Assembly: GCA_029262375.1 (NCBI GenBank) | Contig: JAJCZM010000058.1 | Span: 1-64,000, forward strand | Direction of reading: 5' to 3' | Length of the DNA stretch: 64,000 nucleotides | From: Deltaproteobacteria bacterium | GTDB taxonomy: Bacteria; Desulfobacterota; Binatia; UBA1149; SPBQ01 | In this document: positions 45,829 through 55,111 of the stretch, piece after piece | Layout of the letters: the number at the start of each line of letters is the position of its first letter | How positions within the stretch are numbered: position 1 is the first letter of the stretch | Notes under the pieces: model-generated | Database searches by the model: none | Told to the model about the DNA's origin: nothing | What the model saw: only the letters and a program-made list of their open reading frames with translations | Program-made: the position numbers and the translations under genes

Positions 45829-47282
45829 CCGCGCACAATCCCCACTCGACGAACGACAAGGTCGCCCTGTCCACCCTGTTCTACTACGGATTCGGATCCG
45901 TCGCGTTCGGCATCAAAGACAACGGTTTCGCCTTCTTCCTGTTGCTCTACTACAACCAGGTGCTCGGACTGCCGAGCAAGCTGGCAAGCTTGGCGATCTT
46001 CATCGCACTGCTCGTCGACGCAATCTCGGACCCGATCGTGGGCAACTTCTCCGATCGCCTCCACTGCCGCTGGGGACGTCGCCACCCGCTCATGTACGCC
46101 GCCGCACTGCCGGTCTCCGTCTCGTACTACTACCTCTGGAATCCGCCTGAGCTCAGCGAACAAGGCCTGTTTCTATATCTACTTACGGCCGCGATCTTCG
46201 TGCGAACCATGATCACGTTTTACGAGGTTCCGAGCACCGCCCTGGCGCCCGAATTGTCAGCCGATTACGACGAACGAACCAAGCTCGCCGCGGTCCGGCA
46301 CTTCTTCGGTTGGGCCGGCGGCATTGCCATCGCCGTCATGGCCTACCTCGTGTTACTCGTCCCCACCGAAGAGATCGCAACGGGGCAGCTCAATCCGGCC
46401 GGCTATCAGACATACGGCATGATCGGTGGCGTTCTCATGTTCATCGCCATCATGATTTCGGCTCTGGGCACGCATCGCCACATTCCATACCTGCAATCAC
46501 CTCCCGCCAAGCGAAAACGATCCATCACTGCGGCGCTCTCGGAAGCGCGTGAGACGCTTTGGAATCGTTCCTTCGTCTCGCTGTTCGGGTTCGGGATTTT
46601 CGCCGCGACAGCGGGCGGTCTCGGCAGTGCGATGCACATCTATCTGACGACGTACTTCTGGGAACTCAGGGCGGAACAGATCGGGCTGCTCGTACCGTCA
46701 GGGTTCATCTCCGCGCTGATCGCGCTCGCCGCCGCGCCGATCATTTCGGCGCGTGTAGGGAAGAAGCGTGCCGCCATCGCGCTCTCGTTGATGGCGGCGA
46801 TAGCAGGACCGATACCGATCCTACTTCGCTTCGGCGGCTACATGCCTCCCAACGGAAGCAATGAGCTTCTGCTGTGCCTCGTGGGTTTCAACATCATCGA
46901 AGTCACGTTGATCATCGCGTCCACGACGCTCGTCACAGCAATGATGTCGGACGTCGTCGAAGAGGCGGAACTCACGACCGGACGCCGCTCAGAGGGAATC
47001 TTTTTCGCCGCACGCAGCTTCATCGCGAAGTCGCTTGCCGGGCTCGGTGTCGTCATGGGAACGGTGATTCTCAGTGCCGTTTCGTTCCCGCAAGGCGCGC
47101 AGCCGGGCGAGGTCGACGCCGCCGTGATCGCGCACCTTGGCATGGTCTACGCACCGACGGTCGTGGGTCTCTATTTGGCTTCTCTCGTATGCCTGATGGG
47201 CTACAACATCTCGCGAGAGCAGCATGCGGAAAACGTGGAAACACTCGTGAAGCTACGCGCCGAGCGCGCGAGCGATGTTTAG
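45825..47282 (+). CDS. GPH-family (MFS) cation symporter
   Basis: 485 aa from the ATG at 45825, with about twelve membrane helices. The GPH signatures are present: LSTLFYYGFGSVAFGIKDN at the start, ISDPIVGNFSDRLHCRWGRR (loop 2-3 motif), and YEVPSTALAPELSADYDERT. It imports a sugar, glycoside or organic acid with a cation. The gene overlaps the tail of the relic at 45667-45828 and is followed 16 bp later by a flavin monooxygenase-like gene. Confidence 0.85.
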   Translation: MTAHNPHSTNDKVALSTLFYYGFGSVAFGIKDNGFAFFLLLYYNQVLGLPSKLASLAIFIALLVDAISDPIVGNFSDRLHCRWGRRHPLMYAAALPVSVSYYYLWNPPELSEQGLFLYLLTAAIFVRTMITFYEVPSTALAPELSADYDERTKLAAVRHFFGWAGGIAIAVMAYLVLLVPTEEIATGQLNPAGYQTYGMIGGVLMFIAIMISALGTHRHIPYLQSPPAKRKRSITAALSEARETLWNRSFVSLFGFGIFAATAGGLGSAMHIYLTTYFWELRAEQIGLLVPSGFISALIALAAAPIISARVGKKRAAIALSLMAAIAGPIPILLRFGGYMPPNGSNELLLCLVGFNIIEVTLIIASTTLVTAMMSDVVEEAELTTGRRSEGIFFAARSFIAKSLAGLGVVMGTVILSAVSFPQGAQPGEVDAAVIAHLGMVYAPTVVGLYLASLVCLMGYNISREQHAENVETLVKLRAERASDV

Positions 47283-47298
47283 GGGGGAAAGAGAAGTC

Positions 47299-48447
47299 AT
47301 GTCTAAGAACGCCGATCACCTCAAGACAGCTCGCGGCCTGCGGCCGGTAATCGAGGCCGAGGCCGACGCCATCGAAGCGGCGACGACTCTGACCGAGCCG
47401 GTCGTCGCCAAGCTACGAGAGAGCGGCCTATTTCTGCTCATGGCGCCGCGCGAGCTGGGCGGTGCGGAGGCCGATACGAGCACGATCCTCGATGTATGCG
47501 AAGAGCTGGCTTACGCCGACGGCTCGACCGGTTGGGCGTATGCGCAGAACTGCAACACGATGGCCTATACCGCTTACGTCGCGCCGGATGCCGGCCGGGC
47601 GATCGCCGACAAGGGCTGTGCAGCGGGCATGTTCGCGCCGCTGAGTGTCGCAGCGTTGGAACACGGCGGAATTCGCGTATCGGGACACCACTCGTTCGCA
47701 AGCGGCTCGAAGCATTCGGACTACATCGGATCGAGCGCCATCGTGATGCAGGGCGGCGAACCGATCATCGGCGACGACGGCATGCCGTCGATACGTTGCT
47801 ACTTCGTCCCCGTTACCAACGTAAAGCTCTGGGACAACTGGGATACCATAGGCCTGCGCGGAACCGGCAGCGTGGACTACGACGTCCCCGAGCAATTCGT
47901 CGAGGACGCGTACACCTTCTCTCTGTTCACGACGCAACCCAACACCGGTGGCGCACTCTACGGCCTGGGGCCTGTGGTGCTCGGCGCGAGTAGTTCCGCC
48001 GGCTGGGCGCTCGGTGTAGCGCGACGCGCGATGGACGAAATCACGCGCATCGTCGAAGGCGGGCGCGAACGCATGGGCTCACCGCCTCTCAAAGAACAAC
48101 AGGCATTCCAGTTCGAGTACGGTCGGCGCACGTTGGCGCTCGAGTCCGCTCGCTTGCTGGTGCACGACGCCTACGGCGCGGCCGTCGCCCACATGGAGAC
48201 GGGCGCACCGGCCACTACCGAACTCATCAATCGCACGAGAGGCGCGACGAGCCACATCAACGACGTGTGTAAAGACGTCGTACGATTCGCCTATGAAGCA
48301 TCGGGGAGCGCCGGGCTGCGCAATCCGAGTCTTCTACAGCGCTGCTTCCGCGACATGCAGACCGGCGGATTGCACGTGATCTTCGATCCACGCGCTATCG
48401 CAGACATGGCCAAGGGCAAGCTGGGCATCCTCGTAGGCACGATCTAG
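47299..48447 (+). CDS. Acyl-CoA-dehydrogenase-fold flavin monooxygenase-like protein (type 2)
   Basis: 382 aa from the ATG at 47299. It is ACAD-fold with the type-2 C-terminal domain: N-domain (ADAIEAATTLTEPVVAKLRE, LAYADGSTGWAYAQN), beta domain (GGIRVSGHHSFASGSKHSDY) and C-domain (HINDVCKDVVRFAYEASGSA, NPSLLQRCFRDMQTGGLHV). Relatives include HsaA-type flavin monooxygenases and pigment hydroxylases that need a separate flavin reductase. The lack of an obvious reductase nearby is noted. The stop codon lies in a tandem repeat (48443-48519). Confidence 0.75.
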   Translation: MSKNADHLKTARGLRPVIEAEADAIEAATTLTEPVVAKLRESGLFLLMAPRELGGAEADTSTILDVCEELAYADGSTGWAYAQNCNTMAYTAYVAPDAGRAIADKGCAAGMFAPLSVAALEHGGIRVSGHHSFASGSKHSDYIGSSAIVMQGGEPIIGDDGMPSIRCYFVPVTNVKLWDNWDTIGLRGTGSVDYDVPEQFVEDAYTFSLFTTQPNTGGALYGLGPVVLGASSSAGWALGVARRAMDEITRIVEGGRERMGSPPLKEQQAFQFEYGRRTLALESARLLVHDAYGAAVAHMETGAPATTELINRTRGATSHINDVCKDVVRFAYEASGSAGLRNPSLLQRCFRDMQTGGLHVIFDPRAIADMAKGKLGILVGTI

Positions 48448-48519
48448 CGCATACCGGCGCGGTCCATTGCAGATCGGCGCGTCTAGCGCATACCGGCGCG
48501 TCTAGGGCAGACCGGCGCG
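48443..48519. repeat. 19-20 bp tandem repeat covering two convergent stop codons
   Basis: TCTAGCGCATACCGGCGCG occurs at 48443-48461 and 48482-48500, a variant (TCTAGGGCAGACCGGCGCG) at 48501-48519, and a diverged unit between them (48462-48481). The first copy contains the TAG of the gene ending at 48447; the last copy contains the TAG (minus strand, 48504-48502) of the gene ending at 48502. The palindromic CTAG serves both directions. Confidence 0.85.
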
Positions 48520-49344
48520 CGCGTGCGGGGCTTGGCAGGTCTCGATGCGGCCTCCGCGGGCCTCGCGACACTCGTCGGGATTGCTCGCGGGTGCAGTCAG
48601 AATGAAGAGAGTGCGACCGTCTTCGCCGCCCAGCATGCAGGCGAAGGCACCTTGGTCGCAGGCCACGCGATGCGACACGTTGCCGCCTTCCTCGATACGA
48701 ATGCATTCTTTTGAGGTCGGCGACGCCACCCAGACACCGCCCGCTTCGTCGAGACAGATTCCGTCAGCAACCGCTCCCTCGGGCATGAGCGCCCACTGTC
48801 TGCGATTCGATAGATCGCCATTTTCGGCGATATCGAACGCGGTGAGCTGCTGACCGAACGTTTCACCGACGATGAGCGACTTCCCATCGGGCGTGATGAC
48901 GGTACCGTTGGGAAACGCCATCGAATCCGCAACGACGCGCACAGAATCGTCGGTATCGACGAGAGCGATGACAGCGGGCTGAAAGCCCGTGCCGGCGTCG
49001 AGATCGAAACCGAAGTTGCCGATGTAGGCGCGACCGACCGCGTCGACGACCATGTCGTTGCAGTGCCACGCCGCAACCGACGAAAGGTCGGCTACCTCCT
49101 CGAGGCCGCTACCGTCGTAGGCAAGCAGCTTTCGGTCGGTCATCGACACGATGAGCAGTGTCCCATCGAGGCGCCATCCGAGACCGCTGGGTCGATTGGG
49201 TACTTCGATGATCTTGTCGACGTTGCCCGCCAGATCGACCGCGAGCACCCAGTGGTCATGCATATCCGAAAACCACAACCGGCCATCGTGCCAACGAGGT
49301 CCCTCGCCGAACGCCAATCCATCAACCAATACTTCCGTCTTCAT
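48502..49344 (-). CDS. SMP-30/gluconolactonase-like hydrolase
   Basis: 280 aa from the ATG at 49344. It is a six-bladed propeller with the metal-site residues of SMP-30: Glu14 in GEGPRWHDG, Asn in WHCNDMVVDA, GNFGFDLDAG, and Asp in DGICLDEAGGVWVAS. It hydrolyses a lactone or related ester. The C-terminus (ECREARGGRIETCQAPHARA) is a Cys-containing tail, usual in close relatives. It is convergent with the flavin monooxygenase-like gene. Confidence 0.85.
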   Translation of the reverse strand: MKTEVLVDGLAFGEGPRWHDGRLWFSDMHDHWVLAVDLAGNVDKIIEVPNRPSGLGWRLDGTLLIVSMTDRKLLAYDGSGLEEVADLSSVAAWHCNDMVVDAVGRAYIGNFGFDLDAGTGFQPAVIALVDTDDSVRVVADSMAFPNGTVITPDGKSLIVGETFGQQLTAFDIAENGDLSNRRQWALMPEGAVADGICLDEAGGVWVASPTSKECIRIEEGGNVSHRVACDQGAFACMLGGEDGRTLFILTAPASNPDECREARGGRIETCQAPHARAGLP

Positions 49345-49372
49345 CGATCGGTACCTCGTCGCGCGCGGCTGT

Positions 49373-50173
49373 CTATTTCGCTGTGAAACGGCTGCCGGGC
49401 GCCGGCGGATCTTCGGGACCACCTGCGAAGCACTGTGTGATCTCCATCCAGCGGGTGGCCGTCTCACCCACCACCTCGAGCTTGGTATCTCGGACGTTAC
49501 GCACCTGCGTAACCGTTTGGCAGAACGCCGTGGCATCGCCCGCCACATAGTTGGTCTCGCTGGGGTCGTTCCACGTCCATATCTCGCCCGACGGCGCGGT
49601 CAGGCGAACGTGCGGGACCTCGGTCGGTACGTCGAGTCCACGATTGACGAAGGTCCAACCGAAGGTATTGATACCCAGGACGGCGATGTTCTTGATCCGG
49701 TCGCCGTTCATGCGTTCGACGCCGAGCAAATCGTAGAGTTCCTGGCCGTGCGCCCAGGTTTCCATCAAGCGGGCCGTGATGCTCGACCGCACGCTCATGT
49801 CAGGCCCCGCCCACTGTAGTCGCTGCTTGGGATCGGCCTGCGAGAATCGCTCAACCATCGCGCCGTAGTACTCGTGCCATTGCTCGAGCCGCTCGCGGTC
49901 TCGGGCATCGTCGAGCCAACGCCTCTCCACGGTGCCGATCGCCGCGCCTTTGAGCATCTCTCCGACCAGCCAGTCTCGATCGGCTGCGAATTTCTCAGGG
50001 TCGACGAGCGAAAGGTCGGCAGCGCGATTCCACGCGTGCAGATGGCTGACGACGTCGTTGATCGTCCATCCTTTGAACTGTGTCTTGCGCGCGAACGCGT
50101 CGTCGTCGAGCGTCGAGAGGAGTCCATAGAGGGCATCACACTCATCGCGAAAATCGGTCGGCTGCTGGAACAT
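49373..50173 (-). CDS. DinB/MDMPI-type protein (TIGR03084 family)
   Basis: 266 aa from the ATG at 50173. The N-terminal DinB-like four-helix domain has KGWTINDVVSHLHAWNR and SITARLMETWAHGQEL, with His/Glu in the metal position. The C-terminal domain is of the TIGR03084/wyosine-like type (TAPSGEIWTWNDPSETNYVAG). Relatives use mycothiol or a similar thiol, or have unknown roles. It sits 17 bp downstream of the nitronate monooxygenase stop in the same direction. Confidence 0.75.
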   Translation of the reverse strand: MFQQPTDFRDECDALYGLLSTLDDDAFARKTQFKGWTINDVVSHLHAWNRAADLSLVDPEKFAADRDWLVGEMLKGAAIGTVERRWLDDARDRERLEQWHEYYGAMVERFSQADPKQRLQWAGPDMSVRSSITARLMETWAHGQELYDLLGVERMNGDRIKNIAVLGINTFGWTFVNRGLDVPTEVPHVRLTAPSGEIWTWNDPSETNYVAGDATAFCQTVTQVRNVRDTKLEVVGETATRWMEITQCFAGGPEDPPAPGSRFTAK

Positions 50174-50189
50174 CGTTACTCCTGCCCGC

Positions 50190-51329
50190 TCAGTCTTCGA
50201 GAAAACCGTTGAGGCGCTCGGTTGCCGCGAGGAAGTCTTCCTTGAACTCCTGCACGACGGCGCGCACCGACTTGCTCTGGTTCATCAGTCCGACGCCCTG
50301 CCCCACCCAGTAAGTCGCGAGTTGCTTCGCGCCTTCGTGGCCGCCGGCAGCGAGCTTGTCCACTTTACGCAGCGCCGGTTCGCTGACGAAGCCCTGTAGC
50401 GGCATCGGCAACGCATCGGGCGCTCCTTTGCTCTCCCACGCGTCGGTCCAGGGCGAGCGTAGTTGACGCGAGTGCTTGCCGGTACGTGCACGCGACCTGA
50501 CGGTGTCGCGCGATCCTGCAGCCAGCATTTTCTCTTTCACCACCGGCGCGGTCTCCGCTTCATTGGTCGTCAACCACACCGAGCCGGTCCATGCGCCCGA
50601 CGCGCCCATGGCCATGCAAGCCGCCATCTGACGACCGGTCACGATCCCGCCGGCGGCCAGTATCGGCGTGTCGCCGTAGGGCTGAATGGCTTCGTGAATC
50701 TCGGGAACCAACACCAGCGTGCTCACGTCGCCGCAATGCCCGCCGGCTTCGCCGCCGGCAACGACGAGAATGTCAACGCCGGCCTCCACCTGACGGATGG
50801 CGTGCTGCTTCGCTCCGACCAACGCGGCGACCGCTACGTTATGCTGCTTGCCCATGTCGAGCATGATCTTCGGCGGTACGCCGAGCGCATTGGCGATCAG
50901 CTTGATCGGATGCGAGAAAGCCACCTCGAGTAGACGCGCCGCGCCGTCTTCGCGTAGATTGCTTCCGAACTGCGAACTCAGGCCGCGCTGGCCTTCGAGA
51001 TCCGATGTGTCGATGTCGTACTTGCGCAGAATCTCGTTCGCGAATTCCTTGTGTTCGTCGGGGACCATGCCGGCGAGATCCGACGGCGTGACCTCGCGAT
51101 CCTTGCCTTCGATCTTGTTCGGCACGATGAGATCGACGCCGTAGGGCATTCCGTCTACGTGTTCATCGATCCAGCTGAGCTCTTCCTCGAGGCGATCCGG
51201 CGGATACATCACCGCCCCGAAGATTCCCATGCCGCCGGCACGAGAGACCTCTGCCACGACGTCGCGGCAGTGGCTGAACGCGAGCAACGGGAACTCGATT
51301 CCCAACATGTCGCAGATGCGTGAATTCAT
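50190..51329 (-). CDS. Nitronate monooxygenase-family FMN protein
   Basis: 379 aa from the ATG at 51329 (AAGGAGAACGTC before it). It is a TIM barrel with FMN sites VAGGEAGGHCGDVSTL and ILAAGGIVTGRQMAACMAMGA. It oxidises nitronates or acts as an FMN-dependent reductase on other substrates; the longer C-terminus with RSPWTDAWESKGAPD is typical of the actinobacterial/proteobacterial paralogues linked to lipid catabolism. Upstream is the biotin carboxylase unit. Confidence 0.8.
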   Translation of the reverse strand: MNSRICDMLGIEFPLLAFSHCRDVVAEVSRAGGMGIFGAVMYPPDRLEEELSWIDEHVDGMPYGVDLIVPNKIEGKDREVTPSDLAGMVPDEHKEFANEILRKYDIDTSDLEGQRGLSSQFGSNLREDGAARLLEVAFSHPIKLIANALGVPPKIMLDMGKQHNVAVAALVGAKQHAIRQVEAGVDILVVAGGEAGGHCGDVSTLVLVPEIHEAIQPYGDTPILAAGGIVTGRQMAACMAMGASGAWTGSVWLTTNEAETAPVVKEKMLAAGSRDTVRSRARTGKHSRQLRSPWTDAWESKGAPDALPMPLQGFVSEPALRKVDKLAAGGHEGAKQLATYWVGQGVGLMNQSKSVRAVVQEFKEDFLAATERLNGFLED

Positions 51330-51388
51330 GACGTTCTCCTTAACGAACCGGCCCGACAGGTCTGACAAGCTTGACAGACTCGTCAGCC

Positions 51389-53398
51389 CTAATTTGCGTC
51401 CTCGCCTTGCGGATCGGCCTCAATTTCGAGGATCAACTCGTCGGCTGCGATTTGCTGGCCGACGGCCGCCGCAACCTCGCGGACGACGCCGTCCACTTCC
51501 GCGAGGATCTCGTGCTGCATTTTCATCGCTTCGAGCACCGCGAGTCGGTCCCCTTTCGCAACAACCCGGCCGACCTCGACGTCGACTTCGAGCAAGACTC
51601 CGTGCATGGGTGCTCGCACGGTCCCCTGGCCTTCGGCCTCACCGGCGCCGACCCGCTGCCCTAGCAAATTCACGAGCGTCGCGCCTTGGTCCGACACCGC
51701 GACATGAATGCGCCCCAAATCCGGAACCTGCCAGTACACGCGGCGCTTGCGCCCCGAAACTGTCAGCGTGACGCAGCCCTCTTCTCGGCTGCTGATGCGG
51801 ATGTCGATACTGCGCTCGCCGTGCACGACCGAGTAGGAATCGCGCGATAGCGGCGACACCGTCACGTCGTACTCTCTATCGCGCGAAGCGTAGATATATC
51901 GCGTCGCGAGAGGCCCGGAGCTACTCCAGTTTCGCAGTTCGTCGGCACCGCTGCGCAGCCGAGACGCAGCCTGCGCGCAGTCGTGTTCATAGTGCACGAC
52001 TGCCGCCGCAGCGACGAGATCGATGTCGAGTTCTGTGTCTCTCAGCCGAGCATCCGGGAACTCTTCCGCGATGAAGGCCGTCGTGGCTTCACCGGCGGCG
52101 AAGCGCTCGCTTGCGAGCGCGGCGATGAGGAATTCGCGATTCGTCCGCGGCCCGAAAAGCACGGTGGTGCCGAGTGCGTCGAGTAGTCGGCGACGCGCAA
52201 TGTCGCGCGTCTCTCCCCAGGCGACCACTTTCGCGACCATTGCATCGTAAAAAGGCGTGATTTCAACGCCGGTGTCGATACCGGCGTCCACGCGCACGCC
52301 CTCTCCCGACGGCGGCGACCAACGGTCGATCCGACCGGTACTCGGCAGGAAATCTTCGACCGGATCCTCCGCGTACAGGCGCACTTCCACCGCATGGCCG
52401 AATAGCTCGATGTCCTCTTGCTCGAGATCCAGGACTTCATCGAGCGCGACTGCCAGTTGAAGACCCACGAGATCGAATCCAGAGATCAATTCGGTGACAG
52501 GATGCTCGACCTGAAGCCGCGTGTTCATCTCGAGGAAATAGAACGCGCCGTCCTCGTCGAGCAGGAACTCGACCGTCCCGGCGCCCCGGTATTCGATGCT
52601 CTTGGCCGCTTCGACCGCCGCAGCGCCCATCTGCTCGCGTAGTTCTTCGCTCATGACCGGGCACGGCGCTTCTTCGATGACTTTCTGATGGCGGCGCTGC
52701 ACTGAGCAATCACGCTCACCGAAGTGAACGACGGATCCGTGGTGATCGGCGAAGACCTGAATTTCGACGTGACGCGGGCGCAGGATCGCCTTCTCGAGAA
52801 TGAGTTCGCCCGAACCGAACGCGTTTAGCGCTTCCGATCGCGCAAGTTCGAGCGCGCCCGAAAGATCGGCCTTGTCGTCCACTAGGCGCATGCCTCGCCC
52901 ACCACCGCCTGCGGCCGCCTTCACCATGACCGGGTAACCGATCTCATCGGCGGCGCGCGCGAAGACCTCGTCGCTCTGATCTTCGCCTTCGTAGCCGGGC
53001 ACGCAGGGGACACCCGCCTTGATCATGTGACGTTTGGCCTCGGCCTTGTTGCCCATCAGGTCGATGGCCGCAGCCGTCGGACCGATGAACACGAGCCCCG
53101 CCTGCTCGCAGGCGCGCGCGAAGTCGGCGTTCTCCGACAGGAAACCGTAGCCGGGGTGTATCGCATCGGCACCGCTGCGCTTTGCGGCGTCGAGCACACG
53201 ATCCATATCTAGATAGGACTCGCCGACCGGCGCAGGACCGAGCAGCACGGCGTCGTCGGCCGCCTTGACGTGCACGGCATCGGAGTCGGCCTCCGAATAG
53301 ACTGCAATCGTTCGGAAGCCGAGTCCGCCGGCCGTTCGAATGATTCTTGCTGCAATCTCGCCTCGATTGGCGATGAGGATGCTGTCGAACTTCTTCAC
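51389..53398 (-). CDS. Acyl-CoA carboxylase biotin carboxylase + biotin carrier subunit
   Basis: 669 aa from the GTG at 53398. The biotin carboxylase domain (about 1-450) has the ATP-grasp loop KAAAGGGGRGMR, EMNTRLQVEHPVTE, and NADFARACEQAGLVFIGPT. A BT-type linker domain and a C-terminal biotinyl domain follow, with the biotin Lys at 626 in EAMKMQH. With the carboxyltransferase 13 bp upstream in the transcript it forms a propionyl-, methylcrotonyl- or geranyl-CoA-type carboxylase. Confidence 0.9.
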   Translation of the reverse strand: MKKFDSILIANRGEIAARIIRTAGGLGFRTIAVYSEADSDAVHVKAADDAVLLGPAPVGESYLDMDRVLDAAKRSGADAIHPGYGFLSENADFARACEQAGLVFIGPTAAAIDLMGNKAEAKRHMIKAGVPCVPGYEGEDQSDEVFARAADEIGYPVMVKAAAGGGGRGMRLVDDKADLSGALELARSEALNAFGSGELILEKAILRPRHVEIQVFADHHGSVVHFGERDCSVQRRHQKVIEEAPCPVMSEELREQMGAAAVEAAKSIEYRGAGTVEFLLDEDGAFYFLEMNTRLQVEHPVTELISGFDLVGLQLAVALDEVLDLEQEDIELFGHAVEVRLYAEDPVEDFLPSTGRIDRWSPPSGEGVRVDAGIDTGVEITPFYDAMVAKVVAWGETRDIARRRLLDALGTTVLFGPRTNREFLIAALASERFAAGEATTAFIAEEFPDARLRDTELDIDLVAAAAVVHYEHDCAQAASRLRSGADELRNWSSSGPLATRYIYASRDREYDVTVSPLSRDSYSVVHGERSIDIRISSREEGCVTLTVSGRKRRVYWQVPDLGRIHVAVSDQGATLVNLLGQRVGAGEAEGQGTVRAPMHGVLLEVDVEVGRVVAKGDRLAVLEAMKMQHEILAEVDGVVREVAAAVGQQIAADELILEIEADPQGEDAN

Positions 53399-53411
53399 GT
53401 CACCGCCCCGC

Positions 53412-55031
53412 CTACATCCGTCCGACGCCGAAGCTGTTCGGCGTCACCGTTCGATTGCGCGACTCCCAAATCGTGTCGAGCAAAAAACCGAGTGCTTTTC
53501 GCGAATCGCGCGGATCGATCATGCCGTCGTCGAGCAAGTGCCCCGACGTGTAGAAAGCATCCGACTGGGAATCAAAGATTTCAGTGAGCATACCTTCTTG
53601 CGCCTTCATCGCTTCCGGATCTATTTCTGTTCCGCGCGCCTTCGCCGCGCCCTCCATCACGATCGACATTACTTTGGCCGCTTGATCGCCGCCCATCACA
53701 CCGGTGCGCGCGTTCGGCCAACTCAGCAAGAAGTCGGGATCGTAACCACGACCGCACATGCCGTAGTTGCCTGCGCCGTAACTGGCGCCGATCATCAAGG
53801 TCAATCGAGGAACCGACGTGTTGGTGACCGCCTGGATCATCTTCGATCCGTGCTTGATCATTCCGCCCTGCTCGTACTGCGTGCCGACGAGATATCCGGT
53901 CGTGTTCTGTAGGAAGACCAACGGTGTGTCCGCCTGATCGCAGAGCTGTATGAACTGTGCCGCCTTCGTCGCGCCGTCGGGATCGATGGGACCGTTGTTC
54001 CCGATGATCCCGACCGCATGACCGAAGATATCGGCCTGCAAGCAGACCGTGCTGACGCCGTACCGGGGTTTGAAGTCTAGAAATTCCGAACCATCGACAA
54101 TGCGGGCCACCACCTCGCGCACATCGTACGGTTTGCGGTAGTCGGTCGGCACGATGCCGGCGATCTCCTCGGGATCGTAGAGCGGCTCCGCAAACGACCG
54201 TGCCTCGCGACGCGGGCATCGCTTGTTCCATTGGAGGCGGTCGATAACTTGTCGACCCAGCAGTACCGCGTGACCATCGTCTTCAGCCAAGTACTCGACC
54301 AGCCCGGTCACGTCTGCGTGCATCTCGGCTCCGCCCAGTTCGTCTTCGGTTGCGATCTCGCCGGTAGCCGCCTTGAGCAGAGGCGGTCCGGCCAGAAACG
54401 CACGACCGGTACCTTTGACGCCGACCACGTAGTCGCTCAAGCCCGGCATGTACGCGCCGCCGGCAGTCGAAGAACCGTGCAACAGCGTGACAACCGGAAC
54501 GCCGGCCGCACTCAGTCGTGCGAGGTTCGCGAACAGTGTCCCGCCCTGGAGGAATCCCTCGACGGTGTATTCCATCAAGTTCGCGCCGGCGCTTTCGACG
54601 AGGTGCACGAACGGAGTCTTCTGCTTGAGCGCAATCTCCTGGCAACGACGGATACGAAAACCGGTCGAGGACGTCAGCGCACCCGCTTGGATACCGCTAT
54701 CGTTGACGACGATCGTACAGCGCACGCCGTTGATGAACCCGATCCCCGCAATCGCGTTGCCGCCGGGCATCGATTTTTCGGGGTCGGTCGACTCGAGCAT
54801 CCAGCCGGCAAGATTTCCGATCGTTAGAAAAGGCATGCCGGGATCGAGCAAGCGAGAGAGACGCTCGCGCGGCGTCAGCTGGCCGCGCTGTTCGAAGCGC
54901 GGCTTGCGTTGCTCCGATTTGATGCGGCCGCGCGCATTGAGATCGCGCAGCTTGTCGATCAGTTCGAGCATCTCGGCGCGATTGCGCGCAAAGGCGTCCG
55001 ACTGCGTGTTGATCTTGGATGAGAAACTCAC
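53412..55031 (-). CDS. Acyl-CoA carboxylase carboxyltransferase (beta) subunit
   Basis: 539 aa from the GTG at 55031 (GGAGGAGTTGA before it). It has both carboxyltransferase crotonase-like halves, with oxyanion-hole glycine pairs in HGSSTAGGAYMPG and IGASYGAGNYGMCGRG, and the acyl-CoA region NTTGYLVGTQYEQGG. Substrate choice among propionyl-, methylcrotonyl- and longer acyl-CoA cannot be read from the sequence by eye. It is the first gene of the two-subunit carboxylase unit; an acyl-CoA dehydrogenase is 80 bp upstream. Confidence 0.9.
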   Translation of the reverse strand: MSFSSKINTQSDAFARNRAEMLELIDKLRDLNARGRIKSEQRKPRFEQRGQLTPRERLSRLLDPGMPFLTIGNLAGWMLESTDPEKSMPGGNAIAGIGFINGVRCTIVVNDSGIQAGALTSSTGFRIRRCQEIALKQKTPFVHLVESAGANLMEYTVEGFLQGGTLFANLARLSAAGVPVVTLLHGSSTAGGAYMPGLSDYVVGVKGTGRAFLAGPPLLKAATGEIATEDELGGAEMHADVTGLVEYLAEDDGHAVLLGRQVIDRLQWNKRCPRREARSFAEPLYDPEEIAGIVPTDYRKPYDVREVVARIVDGSEFLDFKPRYGVSTVCLQADIFGHAVGIIGNNGPIDPDGATKAAQFIQLCDQADTPLVFLQNTTGYLVGTQYEQGGMIKHGSKMIQAVTNTSVPRLTLMIGASYGAGNYGMCGRGYDPDFLLSWPNARTGVMGGDQAAKVMSIVMEGAAKARGTEIDPEAMKAQEGMLTEIFDSQSDAFYTSGHLLDDGMIDPRDSRKALGFLLDTIWESRNRTVTPNSFGVGRM

Positions 55032-55111
55032 TCAACTCCTCCGCTTTGGCCCTTAGGGCAATAGGTACGAATACGGCAGAAGCACCACCGAAGACACCGC
55101 TAGCCGCCGAC

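Noticed and set aside
45825-45848. Symporter start further upstream, in the GH43-like relic frame
   Set aside because: The relic is in a different reading state with stops; the symporter ATG at 45825 begins directly at the conserved family start.
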